A stretch of DNA of 64,000 bases. Source: Siphonodentalium dalli. Its lineage: Eukaryota; Mollusca; Scaphopoda; Gadilida; Siphonodentaliidae. The stretch is from the NCBI GenBank assembly GCA_032622095.1, contig CP136066.1:105487319-105551318 (forward strand). Direction: 5' to 3'. The translations under genes were made by a program, and so were the position numbers. Below, one piece after another: positions 53,001-53,789 of this stretch. The notes under the pieces are model-generated. The model did no database searches, was not told the DNA's origin, and worked only from the letters and a program-made list of their open reading frames with translations. The number at the start of each line of letters is the position of its first letter. Position 1 is the stretch's first letter.

Positions 53001-53626
53001 CTAGTTAACCCTTTACCCAACAAACCGGCCAAAACCGGCCAAATAAAGCTTCAACAGCCTAAAATATCTTCGGTCTGTCTCAATAGAACCATACAAATAT
53101 GGATATCATTGGAACCGGCTCCTTGACCACATTGTGATAGTTACAGTTATGCCCTGTGCCAATGCATTCTCTTATATATGCGAGTCGACCATAGGTCGCC
53201 TCGCATATATAAGAGAATGCATTGGCCTACAAAAAATCTTTTTTTAACACTTTTTACCATTTTTTCTTACATTCTTTAACAATTTTATATTTTTAATGTG
53301 TTAAGCCAATGCATTCTCTTATATATGCGAGGCGACCTATGGTCGACTCGCATATATAAGAGAATGCATTGGCACAGGGCCGTTCTGTTGGGTAAAGGGT
53401 TAATTCTGCTATTTCAGGTGCTGTCATACCACTTGGAGCAGAACTATACCAGTATCAGCGTAATGATGAGAGCGTCTTCTTAGATTCCGATGAGTTCATC
53501 GTCTATGATGAAGCACAGGTCTGTCTGCGGTACCTGATCAGGATGAGAAAAGCCGACTGGGCCCCAGATGATGACGAGTCTGATGATGATGATGATTCAT
53601 CATCATCCTATGAATCCTGTTCATAA
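1955..53626 (+). CDS. Ankyrin-WGR-PARP poly(ADP-ribose) polymerase, 17 exons, 5' partial
   Basis: This is a PARP-family enzyme that transfers ADP-ribose from NAD+ to protein. Coding exons: 1955-2069, 2951-3047, 5903-6170, 10099-10315, 13943-14226, 15435-15610, 27125-27230, 28929-29098, 29856-30000, 35560-35684, 36006-36087, 37742-37919, 38333-38440, 45631-45827, 48579-48671, 49541-49670, 53418-53626. All junctions have AG/GT and compatible phases, and the total is 2700 nt. Residues 1-327 form ankyrin-type repeats with a Lys-rich, then Asp/Glu-rich insert; about 386-500 is the WGR domain (TRWGRIGDAG); about 540-660 is the regulatory helical domain; about 660-880 is the catalytic domain. The triad is His725 (LLFHGS), Tyr759 (GLYFS) and Glu856 (DEFIVYD), which predicts chain-forming activity. 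WGR plus helical domain suggests DNA-break or nucleic-acid control (known for PARP1/2). Ankyrin plus WGR plus PARP in one chain is known from the nematode tankyrase-like PARP. N-terminal exons are outside the window. Confidence 0.93.
2184..2395. mobile_element. Tc1/mariner-like palindromic MITE, copy 1
   Basis: This 212-bp near-perfect palindrome starts CAGTAATGCCCTAAATAATC and ends with the reverse complement. It is flanked by TA on both sides, and both ends with CAGT and the TA duplication are typical of Tc1/mariner-type elements. The turn is at AGCTCTCAGTGAGAGCT. It is intronic in the PARP gene and too small to code for anything. Confidence 0.85.
2951..3047 (+). CDS. PARP exon 2: ankyrin repeat
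   Basis: The acceptor is CTATTTACAG and the donor is TTTAA|GTATGC; the exon enters in phase 1 and leaves in phase 2. It encodes residues 39-70, including FNRTALCALLWNYKNTLEPF, an ankyrin-like helix pair. The reading frame is fixed by the phases of exons 1 and 3. Confidence 0.88.
3255..3477. repeat. Degenerate TTAACCCTTT-family copy with 77-bp tandem duplication
   Basis: The palindrome core (AATAAGTTCAACAA paired with TTGTTGAACTTATTATCT) is followed by two tandem units of about 77 bp, each reading CAGGATAACTACTTGTCCAT, then GAGTATTTAGTATAGAAAGG. The expected terminal TTAA is degraded. Confidence 0.6.
3686..4122. mobile_element. Fold-back MITE (GAGGTCCCCAGAGGG family), variant ends
   Basis: Two hairpins, each built from GAATGAGGTCCCCAGAGGGT and its reverse complement, are separated by about 280 bp. 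The outer ends pair GGTGCCGGACATT with AATGTCCAGCACC. The interior contains the family's CATAATCATGGTGCCCAATT segment. The whole unit is also found at 34831-35284. Confidence 0.7.
4696..5646. mobile_element. Non-autonomous hAT-like element, 951 bp
   Basis: The ends are TAGGGACCGACGAA and its reverse complement, and they are flanked by a perfect 8-bp target duplication, CTTTGGAA, at 4688-4695 and 5647-5654. Next to the ends are many iterations of ATTCGATTCGA on both sides. The ORFs inside show no transposase signature. The 8-bp duplication plus a TAGGG-type end argues for the hAT superfamily. Confidence 0.85.
5903..6170 (+). CDS. PARP exon 3: ankyrin repeats
   Basis: The acceptor is ATCTTCAG and the donor is AGAAT|GTAAGT; the exon enters in phase 2 and leaves in phase 0. 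It encodes residues 71-160. Two ankyrin units can be seen: LLITPLIYAVYRDDFSLASF and, after the VNVPDSESKYP turn, IMYAIQN. A fold-back MITE lies 14 bp into the following intron. Confidence 0.92.
6184..6437. mobile_element. Fold-back MITE, internally deleted copy
   Basis: It has inverted ends CAAGCCTTGAAATAG, two adjacent hairpins of the GAGGTCCCCAGAGGG type, and almost no spacer between them. Flanks TATTCTGC and TATTCTAC match at 7 of 8 positions, consistent with an 8-bp target duplication. It lies just inside the intron after exon 3. Confidence 0.75.
6762..7703 (-). pseudogene. LINE reverse transcriptase fragment, catalytic Asp lost
   Basis: The 313-residue frame holds RT motif A (FIDFKKAFD, residues 19-27), motif B (GVKQGDNLLPLLFS, 77-90) and motif C as YANDT (130-134), where YADDT is expected, so one catalytic Asp is Asn. 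QKTKAVVFGN follows, and near the end is a CELCNALLSDEFRFIILC-like Cys/His segment. The fingers region (7704-8158) is in broken frames. It can be read as RT but should not be functional. Confidence 0.85.
8159..9484 (-). pseudogene. LINE endonuclease (EEP) domain fragment
   Basis: The 441-residue frame begins at MNKFDIICLSETKL, the first strand of the endonuclease/exonuclease/phosphatase fold. SDFNAR (residues 123-128) carries the catalytic Asp/Asn, VDYAIGS is at 218-224, and the final SDH motif reads SDVHCG (243-248) with an inserted Val. The C-terminal part is the linker toward RT. The frame then breaks before the RT piece at 7703. Confidence 0.85.
10099..10315 (+). CDS. PARP exon 4: end of ankyrin repeat and charged linker
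   Basis: The acceptor is TTTTTTCAG and the donor is GAAAG|GTATAT; the exon enters in phase 0 and leaves in phase 1. It encodes residues 161-232. NNVDMVRLLLNK completes an ankyrin helix. A strongly basic stretch, KKIVKKKRVFK, could serve as a nuclear localisation signal (inference). A Ser/Asp/Glu-rich stretch, DDESSDFDDSDEE, follows. Confidence 0.92.
10727..11554. mobile_element. Non-autonomous hAT-like element, 828 bp
   Basis: Left end TAGGGCTGCAATGATTCACC and right end (reverse complement) TGGTGCTGCAACGATGCACC match at 16 of 20 positions. A perfect 8-bp duplication, GCCCATAA, is at 10719-10726 and 11555-11562. The internal ORFs do not resemble transposase. Confidence 0.8.
11563..13942. other. 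AT-rich intron with a direct-repeat pair
   Basis: No exon was found. A segment at 12660-12815 (TTTCGTCTTCGTCGAAAATT onward) is repeated with divergence at 13118-13264; both contain CATTTTGTCTGCC- or CATTTTGTCGGCC-type sequence and end near GTGCC(C)TTCATTAT. The part between resembles 1250-1450. It looks like an old dispersed repeat of unknown class. Confidence 0.5.
13943..14226 (+). CDS. PARP exon 5: ankyrin repeats
   Basis: The acceptor is TCTCCTACAG and the donor is GCCATG|GTGAGA; the exon enters in phase 1 and leaves in phase 0. It encodes residues 233-327. After a basic start (ERKKKEKE) come ankyrin units: ANKDGNSIVHFIVQPLK, then VNINMVNKKDESPLSLAL and IGAIKLANMIQKL. Confidence 0.92.
14250..14537. 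mobile_element. Tc1/mariner-like MITE, copy 2, with palindromic flanks
   Basis: The MITE itself spans 14285-14497, between TA dinucleotides. Unlike other copies, about 38 bp of flank also mirror each other: CAAAACTCTTCACAAGTGAC on the left and its complement on the right, out to 14250 and 14537. The total hairpin is about 288 bp, only 24 bp into the intron. Confidence 0.8.
14925..15018. mobile_element. Fold-back MITE fragment
   Basis: One hairpin arm (GCGTCACTAAATTCACCCTC, then GAGGACCTCATTCTGCAAAT) and the terminal sequence ending CAGGCTTG remain. The left part is lost. Confidence 0.6.
15069..15166. repeat. Short tandem repeat, about 38-bp unit, nearly 3 copies
   Basis: Repeated units contain CAGACTGCTACAGAGATTT followed by CAGTATACCA-like sequence, with small differences between copies. 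It lies in the intron before exon 6. Confidence 0.6.
15435..15610 (+). CDS. PARP exon 6: linker between ankyrin and WGR regions
   Basis: The acceptor is TATTCCTTAG and the donor is AAAGG|GTGAAT; the exon enters in phase 0 and leaves in phase 2. It encodes residues 328-385, including VPRIYTVHDPFYNKRQTHDF and an acidic run (METDEEEEPA). I see no domain. The frame is set by the neighbours and by the exact joint to the WGR exon 11.5 kb away. Confidence 0.88.
15665..15875. mobile_element. Tc1/mariner-like MITE, copy 3
   Basis: It is a full-length palindrome apart from a damaged left tip (GTAAGGCCCTAAATAATCG in place of CAGTAATGCCC). The right end GGGCATTACTG is followed by TA. Confidence 0.8.
16090..16700. 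repeat. Dispersed repeat family X, left part
   Basis: Pieces match segments at 44041-45150, 47640-48060 and 57630-58560 in either orientation: ACAAGTTTTATATAGTTTCC, the segment GTTAGCACCCTCCATCAAGG, and a foldback at about 16370-16490 pairing GTGTCTGGAAAG with its complement. The family resumes beyond the tandem array and the large inserted element at 25360-26530. Confidence 0.6.
16701..16956. repeat. 34-bp tandem repeat array, left part (7 units)
   Basis: The unit is CTGTGGCTTCTAAGAGATAC followed by ATAGGCGATTTACA. Seven complete units are followed by a partial unit cut at CTTCTAA, where a large element begins. The array continues at 25211. A single unexpanded copy of the unit sits in the related repeat near 58170, so the array arose by local amplification. 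Confidence 0.9.
17830..18780. repeat. Direct repeat pair, about 470 bp each, within element A
   Basis: The units at about 17830-18295 and 18298-18780 share CTTGAGTATATTCTCCACA, GGAATGGACACA-GATTCAATC, AACACTCCCGC and TTATTGATCAGCTGATGACG in the same order. They differ by small indels and substitutions. No coding potential was recognised. Confidence 0.75.
18991..21640. repeat. Tandem duplication, 1328-bp period, two near-identical units
   Basis: Units start with ACTAGCAGGTTAGCCCGCCA at 18991 and 20319. Each contains three sub-repeats of about 122 bp (CTGCGCATGCGC, GTCGCACGG, CCGATAAAATTTGTACCCGG, CATTCACATA, TTTCAAGTCGA), then unique sequence, and ends TCTCAAAATATATAGTA. Long ORFs in all frames here are by-products of GC-rich sub-repeats and not genes. 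The near identity suggests a recent duplication. Confidence 0.9.
21641..22765. repeat. Two head-to-tail elements with TTTGACCTTGAA repeats
   Basis: Units at 21648-22366 and 22370-22765 both start ACTAGAAGGTGACCCGACTT, which includes a CCCGAC-TTCGT-CCGGG hairpin. They continue with GACCTTGAA/TTCAAGGTCAAGGTC iterations and end CAGACAGAC...TCCAAAATATATAATAG. The second is shorter by an internal deletion. They directly follow the 1328-bp units in the same orientation. The ORFs are repeat by-products. Confidence 0.8.
22766..25010. other. Non-coding interior of element A
   Basis: It is AT-rich, with two long poly-C tracts (near 23879-23897 and 23985-24011). Near 24615-24640 the phrase GAAGATAGTAGCCCGAAACG resembles the conserved segment often found upstream of Penelope-like retroelement genes, but no such ORF follows. 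No gene was seen. Confidence 0.5.
25211..25372. repeat. 34-bp tandem repeat array, right part (5 units)
   Basis: It starts TAAGAGATACATAGGCGATT, exactly in register with the cut at 16956, with five ATAGGCGATTTACA units. It is followed by TTTCGGTGATTTCCGCTATT, as in the repeat copy at 58190-58240. Confidence 0.9.
25474..26442. mobile_element. Non-autonomous hAT-like element, 969 bp
   Basis: The ends TAGGGCTTCTCGGTATTTCG and its imperfect reverse complement (…CCGTGAAGCCCTA) are flanked by the perfect 8-bp duplication CTGTTTTG at 25466-25473 and 26443-26450. The unoccupied sequence is visible in the paralogous repeat at about 47960 (TCTGTCCGTTTTATTCACAC). The ORF at 25991-26239 shows no transposase motif. 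Confidence 0.88.
26592..26670. repeat. Imperfect palindrome, about 78 bp
   Basis: CTAGTTTTTGTGGCCATATA...GGCGACC and GGTCGCC...GTGACCACGAAAACTAG form a long hairpin with a TT turn. There are no coding or mobile-element marks beyond the symmetry. Confidence 0.7.
27125..27230 (+). CDS. PARP exon 7: WGR domain, first part
   Basis: The acceptor is TCGTTTAACAG and the donor is TTACAG|GTACCA; the exon enters in phase 2 and leaves in phase 0. It encodes residues 386-421: LDPELKLHCDALLTKVDVAQ, then WGLYNFYQLQ. This matches the start of a WGR domain, in which YxLQL leads to the WGR strand. It joins directly to exon 8, skipping an ORF-like stretch at 27276. Confidence 0.92.
28021..28456. mobile_element. 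Fold-back MITE, complete copy (436 bp)
   Basis: The outer inverted ends are CAAACCTGCAAATAG and CAAGCCTGCAAATAG (14 of 15). Perfect 8-bp flanks GACCAGGA lie at 28013-28020 and 28457-28464. Inside, two GGTCCCCAGAGGGTGAATTT-type hairpins flank a spacer. An 8-bp duplication fits hAT; a 9-bp reading (GACCAGGAC) would fit Mutator-like elements. Confidence 0.82.
28929..29098 (+). CDS. PARP exon 8: WGR core
   Basis: The acceptor is TTTTTTTCAG and the donor is GAAAA|GTAAAT; the exon enters in phase 0 and leaves in phase 2. It encodes residues 422-477. LYVLFTRWGRIGDAGQYQ holds the defining Trp-Gly-Arg; EGIKEFAKIFRAKTANKW is the C-terminal helix and loop of the domain (compare the AIEHFxKLYEEKTGNxW region of PARP1). 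WGR domains bind DNA ends or signal to the catalytic domain. Confidence 0.95.
29106..29172. repeat. Two-copy 33-bp tandem repeat
   Basis: AATGTATGCTCTGTCACTTG followed by TAGATAATCATT occurs twice in a row, eight bases after the exon 8 donor. Confidence 0.85.
29518..29709. mobile_element. TTAACCCTTTY palindromic MITE (piggyBac-like)
   Basis: TTAA at both ends is followed by CCCTTTTTATACTAAATACT and, on the right, ...AAAGGG. Internal GATGAATA-type and GAACTTATTATTTGAACATT segments are shared with 30048-30304. TTAA targets with CCCT-type ends are characteristic of piggyBac elements; assignment to that superfamily is an inference. Confidence 0.65.
29856..30000 (+). CDS. PARP exon 9: end of WGR domain and basic linker
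   Basis: The acceptor is TTAATTCCAG and the donor is GATATG|GTGAGT; the exon enters in phase 2 and leaves in phase 0. It encodes residues 478-526. FEIKTGKYRLV closes the WGR fold (compare KFYPLEIDYG in PARP1), followed by a Lys-rich linker (KKERQKHKIQKVIKIK). Confidence 0.9.
30048..30304. mobile_element. TTAA(C/T)CCTTTC palindromic MITE
   Basis: The ends are TTAATCCTTTCTATACTAAG and ...TTTAGTATAGAAAGGGTTAA; the core hairpin pairs AGTTCAACAAA with TTTGTTGAACT. A region with CCTGAACATCCCTACAGATG is common to the family. Confidence 0.75.
30305..30995. other. Intron without recognised features
   Basis: It contains a poly-C tract near 30340-30357. The short ORF at 30711-31010 shows no domain and is probably spurious. 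No exon was seen. Confidence 0.4.
30996..31746 (+). mobile_element. Helentron-like element, divergent subfamily
   Basis: It starts with a GC hairpin (GCCCCCGACTTGAAGTCGGC) and GGGTATATAGTCGACGTCTG, followed by (GTCC)n. Two direct modules follow that contain ACATTTTGCATTA, GGTATGGTGATAGAGCAGTA and ACCAGAGTTATGGCCC. It ends GACAGCGTACCTCTTG before TT. The organisation matches the CCCCGCAACGAAG family at 50091, but the sequence is different. Confidence 0.6.
31957..32051 (-). pseudogene. LINE ORF2 C-terminal piece, beyond the inserted element
   Basis: About 30 residues run from KGITNI to QKYIVATNRF before the stop. Such an alternating basic and aromatic C-terminus is common in Jockey/CR1-like ORF2 proteins. 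It is separated from the rest of the ORF by 32052-33624. Confidence 0.7.
32052..33624. mobile_element. TTAACCCTTTGAACCC element, 1573 bp (piggyBac-like MITE)
   Basis: TTAA flanks on both sides (32048-32051, 33625-33628) and inverted ends CCCTTTGAACCC define it. Inside are two divergent direct segments of about 450 bp (about 32150-32520 and 32520-32950) with GGTCTGAAA-TTTACA, CCCTGGTAACGGTTGCTAGG-like and GATCGAATGACACCA phrases. Near the right end, the hairpin CTGGCCGCTTTTGCGGCCAG occurs twice. A second left end is at 44299. No transposase was seen. Confidence 0.78.
33629..33953 (-). pseudogene. LINE ORF2 C-terminal Cys/His region
   Basis: The frame contains HTKLRNKCSDLNHDKFEN, then CDCGNEIEDTHHYFFLCPLY, a C-x-C-x8-H-x4-C type zinc-finger-like segment near the end of many LINE ORF2 proteins. 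It overlaps in a different frame with the upstream RT piece, so one frameshift lies between about 33850 and 33950. Frame readings beyond 33625 belong to the inserted TTAA element. Confidence 0.78.
33839..34693 (-). pseudogene. LINE reverse transcriptase, C-terminal half
   Basis: The 284-residue frame starts within RT: HINDLPD, then the catalytic FADDT (residues 20-24), the KWLVSFNPLKT motif D region and HTHLGLELQNNLKWNNYL. The thumb-like region follows (LDRLHKDAARIVSGLTRSAP, EVGWPTLQIRREFYKL). All parts N-terminal to motif C are absent because of 5' truncation. Confidence 0.85.
34831..35284. mobile_element. Fold-back MITE, variant ends
   Basis: The left end AGGCCTCATAATATGTTGCT and right end AGCACCATATTTTGATGCCT are inverted. 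Two GAATGAGGT...-type hairpins, partly degraded, sit at about 34857-34945 and 35165-35256. It is the same subtype as 3686-4122. Confidence 0.7.
35560..35684 (+). CDS. PARP exon 10: start of regulatory helical domain
   Basis: The acceptor is TTTCTATTCCAG and the donor is ATTGG|GTGAGT; the exon enters in phase 0 and leaves in phase 2. It encodes residues 527-567. IMPFGRIDRATLIEAQKLLS corresponds to the MPLGKLSKxQIxxGxxVL helix that opens the PARP regulatory domain. Confidence 0.93.
36006..36087 (+). CDS. PARP exon 11: regulatory domain linker
   Basis: The acceptor is TATCTTTCAG and the donor is GAAGAA|GTACGT; the exon enters in phase 2 and leaves in phase 0. It encodes residues 568-595, a charged, helical-looking segment (YVEEVKGYRLTNKKEDHPNY). 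Its place is fixed by phase; the sequence is not conserved with PARP1. Confidence 0.85.
36235..36680. mobile_element. Fold-back MITE copy
   Basis: The ends are CAAGCCTGAGTTTAGTGTGC and (inverted) CAAGTCTGAGATTAGTGTGT. Hairpins are at 36267-36350 and 36553-36645, and the spacer contains CATCTGCCAATTTGAGGATA. The flanks CATTTATT and CATGATTT agree at 6 of 8 positions. Confidence 0.72.
36718..36800 (+). repeat. Helentron-like internal fragment
   Basis: CACCTGCGATTATGACGTCT, GGTGGAGTTATCCCCCTTTT and CGACTT are the internal module of the elements at 50091 and 52466. No ends are present. Confidence 0.65.
36925..37160. repeat. Degenerate TTAACCCTTTC-family copy
   Basis: The TTATATACTAAATACTCACT start, the ATGTTCAGATAATAATGTCA core and the CATCTGCTTTTATTAACTAA region match the family. 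The terminal sequences have diverged. Confidence 0.55.
37174..37338. mobile_element. Tc1/mariner-like MITE, copy 4 (internal deletion)
   Basis: It has CAGTAATGCCCTAAATAATT at the left and GGGCATTACTG at the right between TA dinucleotides. The right arm lacks the segment from the turn to the TAAATCC region, leaving 165 bp. Confidence 0.8.
37742..37919 (+). CDS. PARP exon 12: regulatory domain helices
   Basis: The acceptor is TCTTATTACAG and the donor is CAAAAG|GTAATA; the exon enters in phase 0 and leaves in phase 1. It encodes residues 596-654. SSEYFHLIPQKGYEF matches the NxFYTLIPHxFG helix of PARP1, and SQCRLISNLLDYEVANKIF matches the xKxxMLxxLLDIEVAxxLL helix. Confidence 0.94.
38111..38319 (+). 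repeat. Three decayed copies of the exon 13 splice acceptor and start
   Basis: Copies at about 38118, 38193 and 38254 each carry a T-rich tract, TTTCAG, then AACTTATTCCTCTTGATAAG, AATTGAATCC or AACCGAATCCTCTTTATCAT and a GGTTTATGGAGCTCT-like continuation. The real exon reads AACTGAATCCTCTTGATTAC. None of the three stays open like the exon. Confidence 0.75.
38333..38440 (+). CDS. PARP exon 13: end of regulatory domain, start of catalytic domain
   Basis: The acceptor is TTTTTTCAG and the donor is AAATT|GTGAGT; the exon enters in phase 1 and leaves in phase 1. It encodes residues 655-690. NPLDYVYGALGCKLESLE matches the DPIDVNYEKLKTDIKVVD strand of PARP1, followed by TTQLLLRYIKRN. It is the fourth and only intact unit of the acceptor array upstream. 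Confidence 0.92.
38800..39085. repeat. Long internal palindrome in element B
   Basis: The arms contain CATCGGTCGTTTCATCGG, TTCCATCGGTTATTCATCGG and GACTGATACGACGACGTTAC, mirrored after a short centre. Cruciform or hairpin formation is likely. ORFs on both strands here are mirror images and not genes. Confidence 0.8.
39239..41376. repeat. Direct repeat pair in element B (39239-39510 and 41064-41376)
   Basis: Shared phrases in order: AGGTCTCAATCCGTAATTAG-like, AATTGTGTTTATAAATGAAT, CGGCAACTTAATAGACTCAA, TATGAAAACTTTCGGACAGT and GAAAACGATTGCATTGATCT. The intervening 1.5 kb contains the FLYWCH exon. Confidence 0.75.
40055..40230 (+). pseudogene. FLYWCH-type zinc-finger exon with one stop codon
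   Basis: In the frame of ATG 40079 it reads ELIKNNRGGDKLCFEGHAYT, KKKVNKSSIKWECSQ, stop (TGA), RALTCKGCVTTDDE, then a consensus donor GAG|GTAAGT. The pattern (N-RGG-KL-F-G-Y, W-C, C-G-TT) is that of FLYWCH zinc fingers, domains known from Mutator-like transposases and some host proteins. The stop stands where the family usually has a basic residue and could be CGA to TGA. His ligands would be in a following exon. It lies inside element B. Confidence 0.7.
44041..45150. repeat. Dispersed repeat family X, copy with inverted ends
   Basis: The left end (CTATAACAAGTTTTATGTAT, ATAAATATGAATCGAAGACC, CCTGTCTGGA) is mirrored at 45060-45150 (TCTGGACAGGTGTCCTCGAT, TCATATCTATTATTTTATAC). Between them lies a left end of the TTAACCCTTTGAACCC element (44299) and the segment GTGCTAACAGGATAGAGTTC, which matches 16290-16310 inverted. 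It is non-coding. Confidence 0.65.
44299..44620. mobile_element. TTAACCCTTTGAACCC element, left-end copy
   Basis: TTAACCCTTTGAACCCTGAT, GCGATCGACACCCTGACC and the GGTCTGAAACTTTACAGGTT module match the start of 32052-33624. The right end was not found. Confidence 0.65.
45631..45827 (+). CDS. PARP exon 14: catalytic domain with His of the triad
   Basis: The acceptor is TTCTATTCAG and the donor is GGAAAG|GTGTGT; the exon enters in phase 1 and leaves in phase 0. It encodes residues 691-756. EIEGIMAIERQGENERM matches the xxIFKIEREGE region, RQLLFHGSNVANFLSILNRG carries catalytic His725 (codon 45732-45734), and MSPPEAGITGQLFGK matches APPEAPVTGYMFGK. Confidence 0.96.
46532..46723 (+). pseudogene. 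THAP zinc-finger exon or fragment
   Basis: The frame MPNKCSVFGCGRYNDSQ, LHSFPSDVCLRDIWWDICGK, SRICSVHFEKKVF has the C-x4-C-x(n)-C-x2-H (C2CH) spacing of THAP DNA-binding domains, with the family's N-terminal start and FP motif. A stop follows at once, and another frame reads on with Asp/Glu-rich sequence. THAP domains occur in P-element-like transposases and host regulators. No transposase domain is visible nearby, so it is probably a transposon relic. Confidence 0.72.
46900..47350. repeat. Local direct repeats with AATAAAGAGCGTT motif
   Basis: Segments 47000-47125 and 47205-47350 share TAGTAAATATTCAC, GTGACAACTATT or ATGACAACTATT, AGTCGAGTCCCCA and ACCATGACTCAATAAAGAGC. AATAAAGAGCGTTT-like phrases recur at 46914, 47069, 47272 and 47325. 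Nature unknown. Confidence 0.65.
47640..48060. repeat. Dispersed repeat family X fragment
   Basis: It contains GGACACCTGTCTGGAAAAGC, CATCAAGGCCAAAGTCATTT and AATAAACCACTTTATTATGC, and TTCTGTCCGTTTTATTCACA corresponds to the empty site of the hAT-like element at 25474. Confidence 0.6.
48062..48540. mobile_element. TTAA-family palindrome nested in another TTAA-family element
   Basis: The outer copy (GAAATGTTCAGATAATAAGT... and ...CCATCCAGATGAATAATAGA) is the TACTAAATACTC family. At the place where other copies read CCACCAATTGAATAGG it is split by 48175-48392: TTAACCCTTTCAGTGCCAAG ... CTTGGCACTGAAAGGGTTAA. The inner element is an almost perfect hairpin. Confidence 0.75.
48579..48671 (+). CDS. 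PARP exon 15: catalytic Tyr
   Basis: The acceptor follows a long T tract, TTTCAG, and the donor is TGTGAG|GTGAGT; the exon enters and leaves in phase 0. It encodes residues 757-787. GLYFSNRWSKSFGYC matches GIYFADMVSKSANYC, with catalytic Tyr759 at 48585-48587; QLMLICE corresponds to GLILLGE. Confidence 0.95.
48735..49150. mobile_element. Fold-back MITE, left end damaged
   Basis: Hairpins are at 48764-48830 (left arm eroded) and 49030-49123. The spacer includes CTCGAATATGCATTTTATAT and GAAGATGAGGCCTAAGCTGA. The right end reads TCAGACACACACAATTCAGG, then CTTG. Confidence 0.65.
49155..49333. repeat. TTAACCCTTTC-family right end
   Basis: AGTTCCCATTTCACAACAAT, TGAACATCCCTCCTGAGGAT and the end TTTAGTAAAGAAAGGGTTAA match the family. 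The left half has been replaced by the fold-back MITE. Confidence 0.65.
49377..49495. mobile_element. Tc1/mariner-like MITE, copy 6 (left arm mostly lost)
   Basis: CAGTAATGCCC jumps directly to CAGTGAGAGCTTTCCGGTGA, so the left arm is deleted and the right arm is complete. It is flanked by TA. Confidence 0.78.
49541..49670 (+). CDS. PARP exon 16: catalytic domain core strand
   Basis: The acceptor is TCCTTTTTAG and the donor is CAACAG|GTATGT; the exon enters in phase 0 and leaves in phase 1. It encodes residues 788-830. VALGKVKQCHSHDW matches the EVALGNMYELKHASH strand; NSIQGLGRNYPNEEF matches HSVKGLGKTTPDP. Confidence 0.95.
49796..49898. repeat. Inverted repeat (ATATAAGATTTTATGAAAC)
   Basis: GTTGGGATATAAGATTTTATGAAAC is mirrored 55 bp downstream, with an asymmetric centre. 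It belongs to a longer repeat segment, since sequence from 49890 reappears inverted at 59.5 kb. Confidence 0.7.
50091..50876 (+). mobile_element. Helentron-like element, 786 bp
   Basis: The 5' hairpin ATACCCCCC...GGGGGGGTAT encloses GCAACGAAGTTA, followed by GGAGTCAGCTTG and (GTCC)n. Three modules of about 175 bp follow (TTGGCAC-GA, ACCTGTGCACCTGCGATTAT, GGTGGAGTTATCCCCC, TTTGTCCGAGCTTTTATTCC). The 3' end has hairpin GTCCCATTGGGAC and CTCTAG. The paralogous segment at 59.4 kb (inverted) lacks it and reads GTTTT|TGTGTC, so it inserted between two T's without duplication, as Helentrons do. It is non-coding; ORFs here are shadows. Confidence 0.75.
51364..52456. mobile_element. TTAACCCTTCCATGACTGGAG element
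   Basis: TTAACCCTTCCATGACTGGA is at the left and (inverted) CTAACCCTTTCATGACGGGA at the right. The palindromic unit GCCAATGCATTCTCTTATAT is present near both ends (51414, 52310-52390). The middle (about 51480-52270) is unrelated sequence, probably a further insertion. The right TTAA is mutated to TTAG. Confidence 0.65.
52466..53004 (+). mobile_element. Helentron-like element, 539 bp
   Basis: The 5' hairpin is the same as at 50091, with two modules instead of three, ending GTCCCATTGAGACAGTCACA CCTCTAG. It is flanked by T on the left and T on the right. Its 3' boundary directly abuts the TTAA of the next palindrome. Confidence 0.75.
53005..53403. mobile_element. TTAACCCTTTACCCAAC element with two long palindromes
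   Basis: The ends are TTAACCCTTTACCCAACA and inverted. Inside, two near-identical palindromes of about 70 bp (53158-53227 and 53305-53375) each pair CCAATGCATTCTCTTATATA with its complement through a GTCGACCATAGGTCGCC-like centre. The right TTAA is 14 bp upstream of the last PARP exon. Confidence 0.8.
53418..53626 (+). CDS. PARP exon 17: catalytic Glu, C-terminus and stop
   Basis: The acceptor is CTGCTATTTCAG; the exon enters in phase 1 and stops at TAA 53624-53626. It encodes residues 831-899. VIPLGAELYQYQRNDES leads to DEFIVYDEAQVCLRYLIRMR with catalytic Glu856 (53492-53494), as in [20 protein letters not shown]. An added tail, DDDESDDDDDSSSSYESCS, goes beyond the normal PARP end. Confidence 0.96.
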
Positions 53627-53789
53627 ACCTCAGCGAGAAATCCACTCTTGCGGGAGATATGCATTGTGGTGCACTTGTTTCGTATTATCGTGTATACCAG
53701 TGGTATATGCATGAACGGTAGATGGGTAATGTAGTACAATAGAACCCATTGGTAGACAATTTAAAGAGAGGCTGCTCTTTAAATAATTC

